A stretch of 64,000 bases of DNA. Origin: Pseudomonadota bacterium. GTDB taxonomy: Bacteria > Desulfobacterota > Desulfobulbia > Desulfobulbales > Desulfocapsaceae. The stretch covers positions 1 through 64,000 of the forward strand of contig JAHJLI010000106.1 in the NCBI GenBank assembly GCA_018821785.1. The letters are read 5' to 3'. This document shows, piece by piece, positions 16,424-23,897 of the stretch. Position numbers and translations under genes: made by a program. Position 1 is the stretch's first letter. Every line of letters starts with the position of its first letter. Under the pieces are notes generated by a model. The model was not told the origin of the DNA, made no database searches, and saw nothing but the letters and a program-made list of their open reading frames with translations.

Positions 16424-18021
16424 AGATCGCTCTCACTAAAGACGATGGCCTGAAAGACAGTAAACGATGCACCCTCCATCCAGGCATCCGCCGGTAGTCC
16501 GGCCTTCAGGGCGAGCTGCGAAAGCATTTCTTCGAGCCCCCAACCCTGTTCAGGGGCAACCTGGGGGAGAAACACGGCGCTTCGCCCGTTCTTTTGCAGA
16601 ACGACTCCGTCGCGACCGACAACAATGTCAAGGTAGGAGGCGACCGGCGTGGGCGGAGTGAGGGCGGAAATCTCAAAGGAGAGCTCACTGAATTCATTCT
16701 TGTGCACCGCCGAAAATCTGGAATCATGCACTGCCGCATCTATGGCGCGGTGCATGACCGCCTGGTATAGCGGTCGTACCGGCGTGATCTCGCCGATGCA
16801 GCCTCTAAGATTTTCATGCTTTTTCAATGTTACAAAGGCGCCCATGATCTGCTGCATTCCAGGGGTGATCTCTATGCCCAACTTCTCCGGTGTCGGAGGC
16901 ACCCCCTTGTCCAAATATTGTTGCAAAGTGCCTTTTGCCAGTGCCATGAGCCGGCTCTTATCATCCTGAGACAATCCGTGGCTCTTGGGAGCCTTTTCTT
17001 CTTTTACAATTGCCTCCCAGTTGCCGGTGACGGCAGCGCTCAGGTAACTGACCGAGGAGGAAAAATCGTGAGTCTTGGCACCGGAGGTTTCATAGTGTAA
17101 CAGCTGGATACGACTTTTTGCTGGAAGCATGGCCAGTAAGACCTCGATCGCCGTTTGGCCGCAGATGGTTGCACCTGTCTTCTGCACATAGGAAGCAAAA
17201 CCACGAGAGTTTTGCTCTTCAATCAGTTTGAAAGCCCCCATATCAAGTTTTTTCAAGTTTTCCGGTATATCTGCAGTGAAGGGAAGATAACCAAAATTGC
17301 TGCCATAATGGGTGAAGTCGCTGGACGCTACCACCAAAGTATCAGGGGTCAAATGACGCCGCAGGATGTCAGCGACAGCCTGGGTCGAAGCGCTGTCAAG
17401 CCTTCCGAGAACAATGGGGACAAAAAGGAACTCTCCCAGTCTTCGCTGCAAGGCCGGAAGCAGAATCTGGACGCTGTGTTCGCTTTCATTGGCGGCTGGG
17501 ATGACATGGAAGTAACGAGATTGTAACAGTTCCTGAATAAGATCTACATCAAGGGGCGTTTCAGCAAATGGCGTGGCATAGTGGGTCGCATCAGGAAGGC
17601 TGGCAGAATTTTGGAGAAGGACATGATGGGAAGGCCCGAGCACGATGACTCTGCGAATTTTTGCCACTTCAATCTGTTTGATGCCATAGGCGGCAGTTTG
17701 TCCTGACCACTGGAGTCCGGCGTGAGGCATAATCAAAGCGCAGACCGGAGGAAGAACCCTCTCGGGAACGTTGAGCATGTAGCCATCGATTGCCGCGGAC
17801 AGCTTGGCCGAATCGGCATCATACCAGGTGCCGGCAAAGGGTGAGGGGAAGATTTTTTTGTTGGCGGAAGTTTTATCGGTATCTTCCTGCGATGTCAGGG
17901 CGTTCTGCCCACCTTGCTGAGAAGGTGCAGATCCAACGTTTCCTGCGACTGCAAAAGGGGTTTGCTGAATAAGTGTCAACCAGATCACGAGAAAGAGAGT
18001 GATAACAAGATGTTTGTGCAT
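16420..18021 (-). CDS. Exported AmmeMemoRadiSam protein B-A fusion (Memo + AMMECR1)
   Basis: The start is the second ATG (MHKHLVITL), seven bases after a perfect AGGAGG; the upstream ATG is only one base from it. The product is about 533 aa. A hydrophobic signal sequence (about 1-28, ending near PFAVAG) precedes the Memo domain (about 58-330), with MPHAGLQWSGQTAAYG, VLGPSHH and GATICGQTAIEVL; the His and Cys residues correspond to the metal-binding positions of Memo proteins. An AMMECR1 domain follows (about 350-530), with LRGCIGEITP, AVHDSRF and QGWGLEEMLSQLALKAGLP. The usual proteins are separate and cytosolic, so fusion plus export is notable. Enzyme activity is not established for the family. 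Confidence 0.88.
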   Translation of the reverse strand: MHKHLVITLFLVIWLTLIQQTPFAVAGNVGSAPSQQGGQNALTSQEDTDKTSANKKIFPSPFAGTWYDADSAKLSAAIDGYMLNVPERVLPPVCALIMPHAGLQWSGQTAAYGIKQIEVAKIRRVIVLGPSHHVLLQNSASLPDATHYATPFAETPLDVDLIQELLQSRYFHVIPAANESEHSVQILLPALQRRLGEFLFVPIVLGRLDSASTQAVADILRRHLTPDTLVVASSDFTHYGSNFGYLPFTADIPENLKKLDMGAFKLIEEQNSRGFASYVQKTGATICGQTAIEVLLAMLPAKSRIQLLHYETSGAKTHDFSSSVSYLSAAVTGNWEAIVKEEKAPKSHGLSQDDKSRLMALAKGTLQQYLDKGVPPTPEKLGIEITPGMQQIMGAFVTLKKHENLRGCIGEITPVRPLYQAVMHRAIDAAVHDSRFSAVHKNEFSELSFEISALTPPTPVASYLDIVVGRDGVVLQKNGRSAVFLPQVAPEQGWGLEEMLSQLALKAGLPADAWMEGASFTVFQAIVFSESDL

Positions 18022-18105
18022 CGTCATACCTCCTGTTAGATGGATACATAGTATGAAGAGTAGAAATTATGAGCATCGGTTGCGGTTCATTTGGGTAACA
18101 GAGCT

Positions 18106-18294
18106 TCAACCCGCCCATTTTCCCTGACGGCTGACACTTTCTTTGTCGAGAGGACGAACAGGTCCAGGATACTTTCTCCCACGCAAGGCTCTAACAACGC
18201 GGCTATCGCTCGTCTTTCGCATCCATATAGCAATCGGTACAGCAATGAAAGCGCACAGTGCCGTCACTTGCAATAAAAAACCTCTACGATTCAT
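18106..18294 (-). CDS. 62-aa protein with twin-arginine-like signal, coupled to the radical SAM gene
   Basis: The ATG overlaps the stop of the radical SAM gene (ATGA), so this is the real start; the ORF track shows it only as the tail of a longer shadow frame. The product begins MNRRGFLLQ, a twin-arginine-like motif, followed by a hydrophobic helix (VTALCAFIAVPIAIW) and a basic, proline-rich tail ending GKWAG. It should be a small anchored or Tat-exported periplasmic protein. It contains a single Cys, which lies in the helix. I do not know its function; its place between the radical SAM gene and the Memo-AMMECR1 gene makes it a candidate partner or substrate. Confidence 0.75.
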   Translation of the reverse strand: MNRRGFLLQVTALCAFIAVPIAIWMRKTSDSRVVRALRGRKYPGPVRPLDKESVSRQGKWAG

Positions 18295-19262
18295 AACCAC
18301 ACCCCGTATATCTCGAAATGGCAACGTGGACATCTGCCGTTTTCTATGTTGTTTTTTAGAACTTGAAATGCCCGGCGCTCGACCAGGAGGTCGCGACATT
18401 CCGGACAGAAGGTGTTTTCGCCGTCGGGTATCAGGATGTTGCCAAGGTAAACATAGTAGAGACCAGCATTCCTGGCAATCTCGCGAGCCCTGATCAGTGC
18501 TGCTGCCGGAGTTGGCGGCAGATTCTTCATTTGGTAGTTGGGGAAAAACCGCGAGAAATGCAATGGTATCTCTCGGCCCAGGTTCTGGACAATCCACAGG
18601 CAGAGACTGCGAATTTCCTTGTCGCTGTCGTTCAACGTCGGGATAAGAAGGTTGATCACCTCGATATGGATTCCTAGCGATCTGGCTGTAACCAGACTGT
18701 CCAGCACGGGTTGCAGCGTGGCGTTACAGATATCCCGGTAGAACTTGTCGGAAAGGGCCTTGAGGTCGATGCGCACCGCATCCACCTTTCGGCAAAGCTC
18801 CGCCCATGGCTCGCGGTTGATGTAACCGGCAGTAACTAGTGCGTTTTTCAGTCCTGCTTCCCGGACGAACACCGAACTGTCCACAGTATATTCGTAATAA
18901 ACGACCGGGTCGGTATAGGTGTAGGATACAGACCTGCAGCCATGTTCAACAGCCAACTTCGGAATCTCAGCCGGAAGAAGCTTGGAAGCCGCAACTTTCT
19001 CCGGATTCTGTTGAGAAATCTCCCAGTTCTGGCAGTTCTTGCAATGAAGATTGCAGCCGACAGTGGCTATTGAAAGGCTGGTACTCCCTGGAAGAAAGTG
19101 GAAAAACGGCTTTTTTTCGATCGGATCCACATGCACTGTACAAGGATATCCGTAAGTCACTGCAACCAGTTTGCCGTCGAGGTTCACCCGTATGCGGCAC
19201 TCACCACTTTGGCCGGGTTCCATAAGGCATCGTTTGGGACATAGATCACAGCGGATAATCAT
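18291..19262 (-). CDS. AmmeMemoRadiSam system radical SAM enzyme
   Basis: This 323-aa protein opens with a Cys pair region (MIIRCDLCPKRC, ECRIR) and has the radical SAM cluster motif CNLHCKNCQNW near residue 70. Further matches are KKPFFHFLPG, SYTYTDPVVYYEY, the VDAVRIDLKAL barrel strand, and PLHFSRFFPNYQM. The C-terminus carries two more CxxC pairs (CPEC, CPRC), probably a zinc or iron-sulfur site. This matches the PflA-like radical SAM family that co-occurs with Memo and AMMECR1 proteins. It should act in the cytoplasm, while its cluster partner is exported. It is probably the first gene of the cluster; no clear ribosome site was seen before the ATG. Confidence 0.92.
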   Translation of the reverse strand: MIIRCDLCPKRCLMEPGQSGECRIRVNLDGKLVAVTYGYPCTVHVDPIEKKPFFHFLPGSTSLSIATVGCNLHCKNCQNWEISQQNPEKVAASKLLPAEIPKLAVEHGCRSVSYTYTDPVVYYEYTVDSSVFVREAGLKNALVTAGYINREPWAELCRKVDAVRIDLKALSDKFYRDICNATLQPVLDSLVTARSLGIHIEVINLLIPTLNDSDKEIRSLCLWIVQNLGREIPLHFSRFFPNYQMKNLPPTPAAALIRAREIARNAGLYYVYLGNILIPDGENTFCPECRDLLVERRAFQVLKNNIENGRCPRCHFEIYGVWL

Positions 19263-19353
19263 TGTGGCGCCCGGGAGTTGGGGACAAGTGAGTTTTTACA
19301 ACGGTTTTCTCAAAAGCTATCCACTCATCCAGGGTTTGGCAACGCCACCGTTT

Positions 19354-21267
19354 TCAGCCCGAAGGACTCTCGCAGACACTGGTGTCGGGTGGGTAGAGAT
19401 CTTCGAGGATGAGGGTTGTGGTAACTATCTGCTCTTCTCTTTGCACCTTTATTACAATAGTGCTGCCAGCTGGTCCACGCAGAATATGACGCAAGGGGAC
19501 AGCCGGGTGGTTCGGGCCGACAGCTTGTCCGGCCAACTCGACAATGATATCGCCGGCAGCAAGGCCGGCCTTGACCGCCGGACTGTTGCTGGCGATATAG
19601 GAAATCATAGGCTGATTGTTTTCAGCTCGGCCGATAATCAGGCCGGATTTGTCACGCGGAAAGGTCACGTTGAAGCTTTTACCTTCTTCTAGAATTATTT
19701 TCTGCTGGGGATAGTTGAGAAAAAGATGAAAATGGCGCAGGGTGGAATTGCCGAGATTGCCGCCGACTTCGCCCAATGCAGTTGCCCCAACTCCTTTTTC
19801 AACGGGAATGGCAATGAGCGGCAGATGCAGCTGGAAACGGTCGATCTGCAAGCAACTGAATTGGATGTTAATTTCGCGGGAAACACCGGACAATCCCTGG
19901 CTGACAATTTCCACCCCTTTTCTCTCAATAAGACCGTGTTTTTCGGCAAAGGGGTAGTGAATTGAACTGTGGTAGGAGCCAAGATCAAAACTCCAGAGGC
20001 TTTTGAATTTGCCGTCGACGGTCACCGGTAGAGCAAAAGTCCGGTATTTCAGGGGAGCATCGACGGTCACTCCTGATCCCTTATATACAAAGGATTCAGG
20101 ATCGTGGAAGGTGACTTGTCGCAGGTCGTAATCGATTTCTACCACAAAGCGCGAAAGAAAGTCGTAACCGAGAATGCCGACCGTCACCGGTTCATAGCTT
20201 TTTGCGGCAAGACCTTTGGATACAAACAATTTTTGGCTGGCGAATTGGATAGAGCCGACCCGGTACTCGGGCAATTTGACGAAGGAGAGGTCAAATAATT
20301 CGCCAAAGCCGTATCCCCTGATACTTCCCTGGACATCAAGGCCGTGTTTTTCGGCGTACTCCTGGTCGATAACCGACATGGAGGCGCCACTGTCGAGCAC
20401 CCAATATTGGGTGTCGCCGCCGATGGTGACCGGTAGATAGATAAGATTTTCAATGAATTCAAAGGGGATAGTTGCCGAGGTGTCACCGTCACGAAAATGA
20501 TAGCCCTTCTCCTTTTGCGGCGGTAAAAAGAGTTTTGCATCGACACCTTGGTTACTGGTGTAGGAGGTGGTCCAGGTCTCTTCGGTTTTTTTCCAGGGAT
20601 GAAAGGTATTGTGCTGGTGAAAGGGCATGATGATGCCGTTAACCTCTTTGTAATCGTCGTAAAAGCTTTCAATCTCCATGTCCGGTTGGCGATAGAGGGA
20701 ACGGACCATGAATAGGGTTTGGCTGTCGAAGAAGAAGTGGCCAATATCACTGTTGATGGTGTTGCTGAGTACCACCTCGTAACAAGGTCGGCCTTTGACC
20801 TTGCTTATCCCGGCGAAGGTCATGGAAAAATTGGGCGATTGCCGGTCAAGGTGATCATATCGGTCGAGCAATACACTGATGCGCCTTCGTTTCAGGGTTT
20901 CCTCGTCCCTGACGATCAGCTGTTGTCCGTTGGTGTCATAGAACCAGGCAAACTCTCCACTATCACCCTCAATCTGAGAGATGATTGAATAATCTTCTTC
21001 GGTTCGATATTGCAGAGGCCTGTTTTCCCAATGATTGAAGGTTCCCTGCAGGCCGTCGTAGTGGACTCGGCCCTCGCTGTGGCTGTTGATGACGTTTTTG
21101 AGACGCTCCAGGCCACCGACCGCCGCATAATGGCGATGCATGATCTGATAGGGGTCGGAGAGGTCGATGATTTCTTCACTCGCAAAAGCCGGCAAGGTGC
21201 ATAGAAAGGAAAGAAGAATAAAGAGTATTTTGAATGACCCAGGAAAGTAACCCATTTTACGCTCCAT
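19354..21267 (-). CDS. Exported retropepsin-like aspartic protease with PDZ domain
   Basis: This 637-aa protein has a signal peptide (about 1-29), an N-terminal domain (about 35-250) resembling LolA-type lipoprotein-binding folds, then two aspartic-protease-like halves. The first has LDSGASMSVID at 291-301 and VGILGYDFLSRF near 365, typical of retropepsin-like proteases. The second is degenerate, with DLGSYHSS near 428 and GNLGNSTLRHF near 504. A PDZ domain occupies about 540-625 (GLIIGRAEN, AGLAAGDIIVELAG). The ATG overlaps the stop of the OmpA lipoprotein gene (TAATG). It probably acts in the periplasm, with the PDZ domain choosing targets. It could use only one active Asp per chain and dimerise. 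Confidence 0.83.
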   Translation of the reverse strand: MERKMGYFPGSFKILFILLSFLCTLPAFASEEIIDLSDPYQIMHRHYAAVGGLERLKNVINSHSEGRVHYDGLQGTFNHWENRPLQYRTEEDYSIISQIEGDSGEFAWFYDTNGQQLIVRDEETLKRRRISVLLDRYDHLDRQSPNFSMTFAGISKVKGRPCYEVVLSNTINSDIGHFFFDSQTLFMVRSLYRQPDMEIESFYDDYKEVNGIIMPFHQHNTFHPWKKTEETWTTSYTSNQGVDAKLFLPPQKEKGYHFRDGDTSATIPFEFIENLIYLPVTIGGDTQYWVLDSGASMSVIDQEYAEKHGLDVQGSIRGYGFGELFDLSFVKLPEYRVGSIQFASQKLFVSKGLAAKSYEPVTVGILGYDFLSRFVVEIDYDLRQVTFHDPESFVYKGSGVTVDAPLKYRTFALPVTVDGKFKSLWSFDLGSYHSSIHYPFAEKHGLIERKGVEIVSQGLSGVSREINIQFSCLQIDRFQLHLPLIAIPVEKGVGATALGEVGGNLGNSTLRHFHLFLNYPQQKIILEEGKSFNVTFPRDKSGLIIGRAENNQPMISYIASNSPAVKAGLAAGDIIVELAGQAVGPNHPAVPLRHILRGPAGSTIVIKVQREEQIVTTTLILEDLYPPDTSVCESPSG

Positions 21268-21878
21268 TACCGGACCATAACTTCAACCCGGCGATTCCTC
21301 GGTTCAGCAATGTTATCGGCTGTGGGGATGAGCGGGTTACCTTCGCCATGATAGATGATGGTCATATCTTCCCCGGTGACCTCTTCAGAGCGGAGGATAT
21401 TGTAGACCAGTTGGGCCCTTTCGAGCGAGAGTTTGCGTTTATATTCGTCGCGCCCTGTCCGGTCGGTATGGCCGATTACCGAGATATCCCGGGACTGGCG
21501 TTTCTTTATGGCTACCAGGATATTGTTGATCTGTTTTTTCGATTCATCGGTTAATTCGTTGGAATTAAATTGGAAATAAAGGATGAAACTTTCAGGCATA
21601 AGGGGATGCACCCGCAATGCGTCCTGAAAAACAAGTTGGGTTTCGGCTGCGTTGATTGGTGTAGGGGTGGAAGGTGCGGAGTTGCGGTCGCCGATGAAAA
21701 TAGCCTTTCCATCTTCAGTCAGAACCTCAGAGCCCTTTTCGGTAACAACCTTCAGAGCACCCACGGAACCGTCGTTTGTCGGACTGAGTACAACGAAATT
21801 TTCCTTGGTCCCGCAACCGGCCATCAGGATAGCTGCAGCGAGAACGATTACGCTTTTCCAGTTCATGTGTTTTTCCAT
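21267..21878 (-). CDS. OmpA-family lipoprotein
   Basis: This 203-aa protein begins with a lipoprotein signal ending in LMAGC, so the mature form is lipid-anchored. The C-terminal 110 residues are an OmpA-like peptidoglycan-binding domain: FILYFQFNSNELT, the ISVIGHTDRTG motif, LSLERAQLVYNIL, and NRRVEVMV at the end. The middle is a short linker. Such proteins tie outer-membrane assemblies to the cell wall. It is translationally coupled to the aspartic protease gene. The start could also be the fifth codon (MNWKSV), which has GGA at a suitable distance. Confidence 0.9.
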   Translation of the reverse strand: MEKHMNWKSVIVLAAAILMAGCGTKENFVVLSPTNDGSVGALKVVTEKGSEVLTEDGKAIFIGDRNSAPSTPTPINAAETQLVFQDALRVHPLMPESFILYFQFNSNELTDESKKQINNILVAIKKRQSRDISVIGHTDRTGRDEYKRKLSLERAQLVYNILRSEEVTGEDMTIIYHGEGNPLIPTADNIAEPRNRRVEVMVR

Positions 21879-21949
21879 TCTCAGAGGTAAAGGGACTTAA
21901 CCCCTCAAAGGGGCATTGAAAAGAGGACTGTATTTGTTCTCTTTAATTG

Positions 21950-22417
21950 TTACTGAGCGTTTTCAGCAAACTTTGCCTTGAAGCTGGTATCCTCCTTCAG
22001 CATGCTGATTCGTCCGACCGGTGTATTGAGTTCCACGGCATATGGGGCAAGTTTGCCGAGCAATCCAGACTGGTAGACAAAGGTGCCGTGTTGCATATTG
22101 AGACGCATGGCATATTCATTTGTGGCCGGGGCAAAGGTGTATTTATCCATGGAAACCCGGCTGATCGGTCCCATGGAGATGAGGGTATTGTCTTCGAGCA
22201 GGATTCCTATTGCTCCGTCCGAGCCTGTAAGGATTGTGTCGCTCTGATAGATACGGTCATTAGGGAAAGCCGGTTTGGTCTTGCCATCTCTCTGGATGGA
22301 GACCAAACCACGAAGTCCTTTTACCTTGCCGATCACTTTTTGCTCGGCAAATGCCGGAAGGGGGAGGATACAGATCAGCAAAACAGCCAAGCAACAGTGA
22401 GAGGCAGTCTTTTTCAT
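21950..22417 (-). CDS. Exported FecR-domain protein
   Basis: This 155-aa protein has a clear signal peptide (cleavage after PLPAFA) and a single FecR domain: GLRGLVSIQRDGK, DTILTGSDGAIGILLEDNTLISMGP and LNTPVGRIS. There is no transmembrane anti-sigma part and no sigma factor gene next to it, so it is not a FecIR regulator. Small exported FecR proteins often accompany surface or secretion systems. A GGAG site precedes the ATG. It lies between the CsgG-like and OmpA genes on the same strand, which suggests one envelope operon. Confidence 0.85.
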   Translation of the reverse strand: MKKTASHCCLAVLLICILPLPAFAEQKVIGKVKGLRGLVSIQRDGKTKPAFPNDRIYQSDTILTGSDGAIGILLEDNTLISMGPISRVSMDKYTFAPATNEYAMRLNMQHGTFVYQSGLLGKLAPYAVELNTPVGRISMLKEDTSFKAKFAENAQ

Positions 22418-22469
22418 TGCAGTTCTCCAGAGTCAGGTACATCTTTGGCGCCGATTCACCCGTAGAAAG

Positions 22470-23861
22470 TTACAGTTGCTTGAGACTACTCGCGGCATAG
22501 CCTTTGAGTTTTCTGTGCGGGGCTTCCTTTGCCACCTTGCTGAGAGTCGCCTTGTACTTGCTCTGGCCTGATGCACCCAAAGCCTTGCACAGCCAGGACA
22601 AGGTGTCAATACGGTCATTGCGGTCATCGCCGCTCGCCTGATATTCTTTTAGCAACACTCTTTCCACAGCATCGAGCACCACCGTGTCGCGAAGTTTCGC
22701 TTTGACCATCAGTCGTGCCGCGTCTTTTTGTTCCTTGGTATTGTTTGATTCAATCATCCGCAAGTATTTTGCCTGTCCGGAAGTGAGCTGGTTGCTCTGT
22801 TGTGGAGGCGGCGGAGGAGGCGGAGGCGTGAAGGTTTCTTTTCGCACGGTTATAGATGGTTTTACAGGTGGCTCATCAGGAGTGGCACTGCTTGCGACGA
22901 GATTCATTGAGACGCTTCTGTCCTCATTTCTCGCAAGTGTAACCCATTCTCTGGCAGATTTAAAGCCGGTCGCAGTTGCTTCGATATGATACGGTCCAGG
23001 GTCGAGAACCATGCCCGCTTCGTATGTCTGGGAAATGTTCAAGATGCGGATTTTTGCGTTGGCCGGTGAAACATTGACGGTGAGTCGAGCTTTCTTGGGT
23101 GTTGTGTCGATCAAGCTTTTCACTTGCTGACTGTAATTAACGGATCCGGGGCTGGCCTCCTCATCTATCCTGGCGGTGCTGATTTTCTGCGCAATACTGG
23201 TGATGGTGACTTTCCCCGTTTCAATGCGCTCTACATCAAGGACCTCGCCGGTCTTGGGATGTTTTATAATCTGCCCCTCTTTGAAAACGATAAAACGCAT
23301 ACCTGTTTTTACACCGGTGCGTAAACCCAGGTCGAGGGTAACCGAGTCACCGCTCCGATTGACCACATAGCCAAAAAGGGGAAAGTTTTTGATGATTTTC
23401 CCCGACATCTCTATGACCATATCCTGCAGTTTGGCGGTGGCGACACTTTTAACATTTTCTGCAGCAATAATAGAGGCGCTTTCGACATCGATGATACGAG
23501 CGTTGATTTCGGTGACATCCCGAAACTTCATAACCGAGCCGGTAATGATAACCTTGACGCCGAGGAGCTTTCCTATCTGGGTGGCACTCGTGGCATCGAC
23601 GACTCCGGTCATCGCCAGCTGCTGTTCACCGAGAATTTTTTCCAGCATTCTTCTTTCGACAACGTCGAAGCGGCCTTCGCGGACCATGGCGGTGATGAAC
23701 CATTCAGCGACAATAGTTCCCATATCCTTGTTATCGAAGTTTTCCCCCTGCAGTTGGAAATCGAGCACGGCAATTTTGGTTTTGCTGAATTCGGCCGAGG
23801 CGCAGAGGGGAACAAAGAAAATGATTGCAAATAAAAACAAAATGTTGGTTAAACTTCTCAT
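22470..23861 (-). CDS. CsgG-family exported protein with PEGA domain
   Basis: The third codon of the track ORF (second Met) is chosen as start because AGGAG lies six bases before it. The product has about 463 aa. A signal peptide (about 1-25) leads into a CsgG/FlgO-like domain (about 28-190: KIAVLDFQ, WFITAMVREGRFDVVERRMLEKIL, GVKVIITGSVMKF). A PEGA-type beta domain follows (about 255-330: KARLTVNVSPANAKIRI), then a run of eight prolines near 353 and a helical C-terminal part (LRDTVVLDAVERVLLKEY). No lipobox is visible, unlike curli CsgG, so a pore role is uncertain. The neighbours suggest an envelope complex. Confidence 0.83.
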   Translation of the reverse strand: MRSLTNILFLFAIIFFVPLCASAEFSKTKIAVLDFQLQGENFDNKDMGTIVAEWFITAMVREGRFDVVERRMLEKILGEQQLAMTGVVDATSATQIGKLLGVKVIITGSVMKFRDVTEINARIIDVESASIIAAENVKSVATAKLQDMVIEMSGKIIKNFPLFGYVVNRSGDSVTLDLGLRTGVKTGMRFIVFKEGQIIKHPKTGEVLDVERIETGKVTITSIAQKISTARIDEEASPGSVNYSQQVKSLIDTTPKKARLTVNVSPANAKIRILNISQTYEAGMVLDPGPYHIEATATGFKSAREWVTLARNEDRSVSMNLVASSATPDEPPVKPSITVRKETFTPPPPPPPPQQSNQLTSGQAKYLRMIESNNTKEQKDAARLMVKAKLRDTVVLDAVERVLLKEYQASGDDRNDRIDTLSWLCKALGASGQSKYKATLSKVAKEAPHRKLKGYAASSLKQL

Positions 23862-23897
23862 TCGCATCTCCTGGTCAGGGAATAGAAAATCTTCTCG

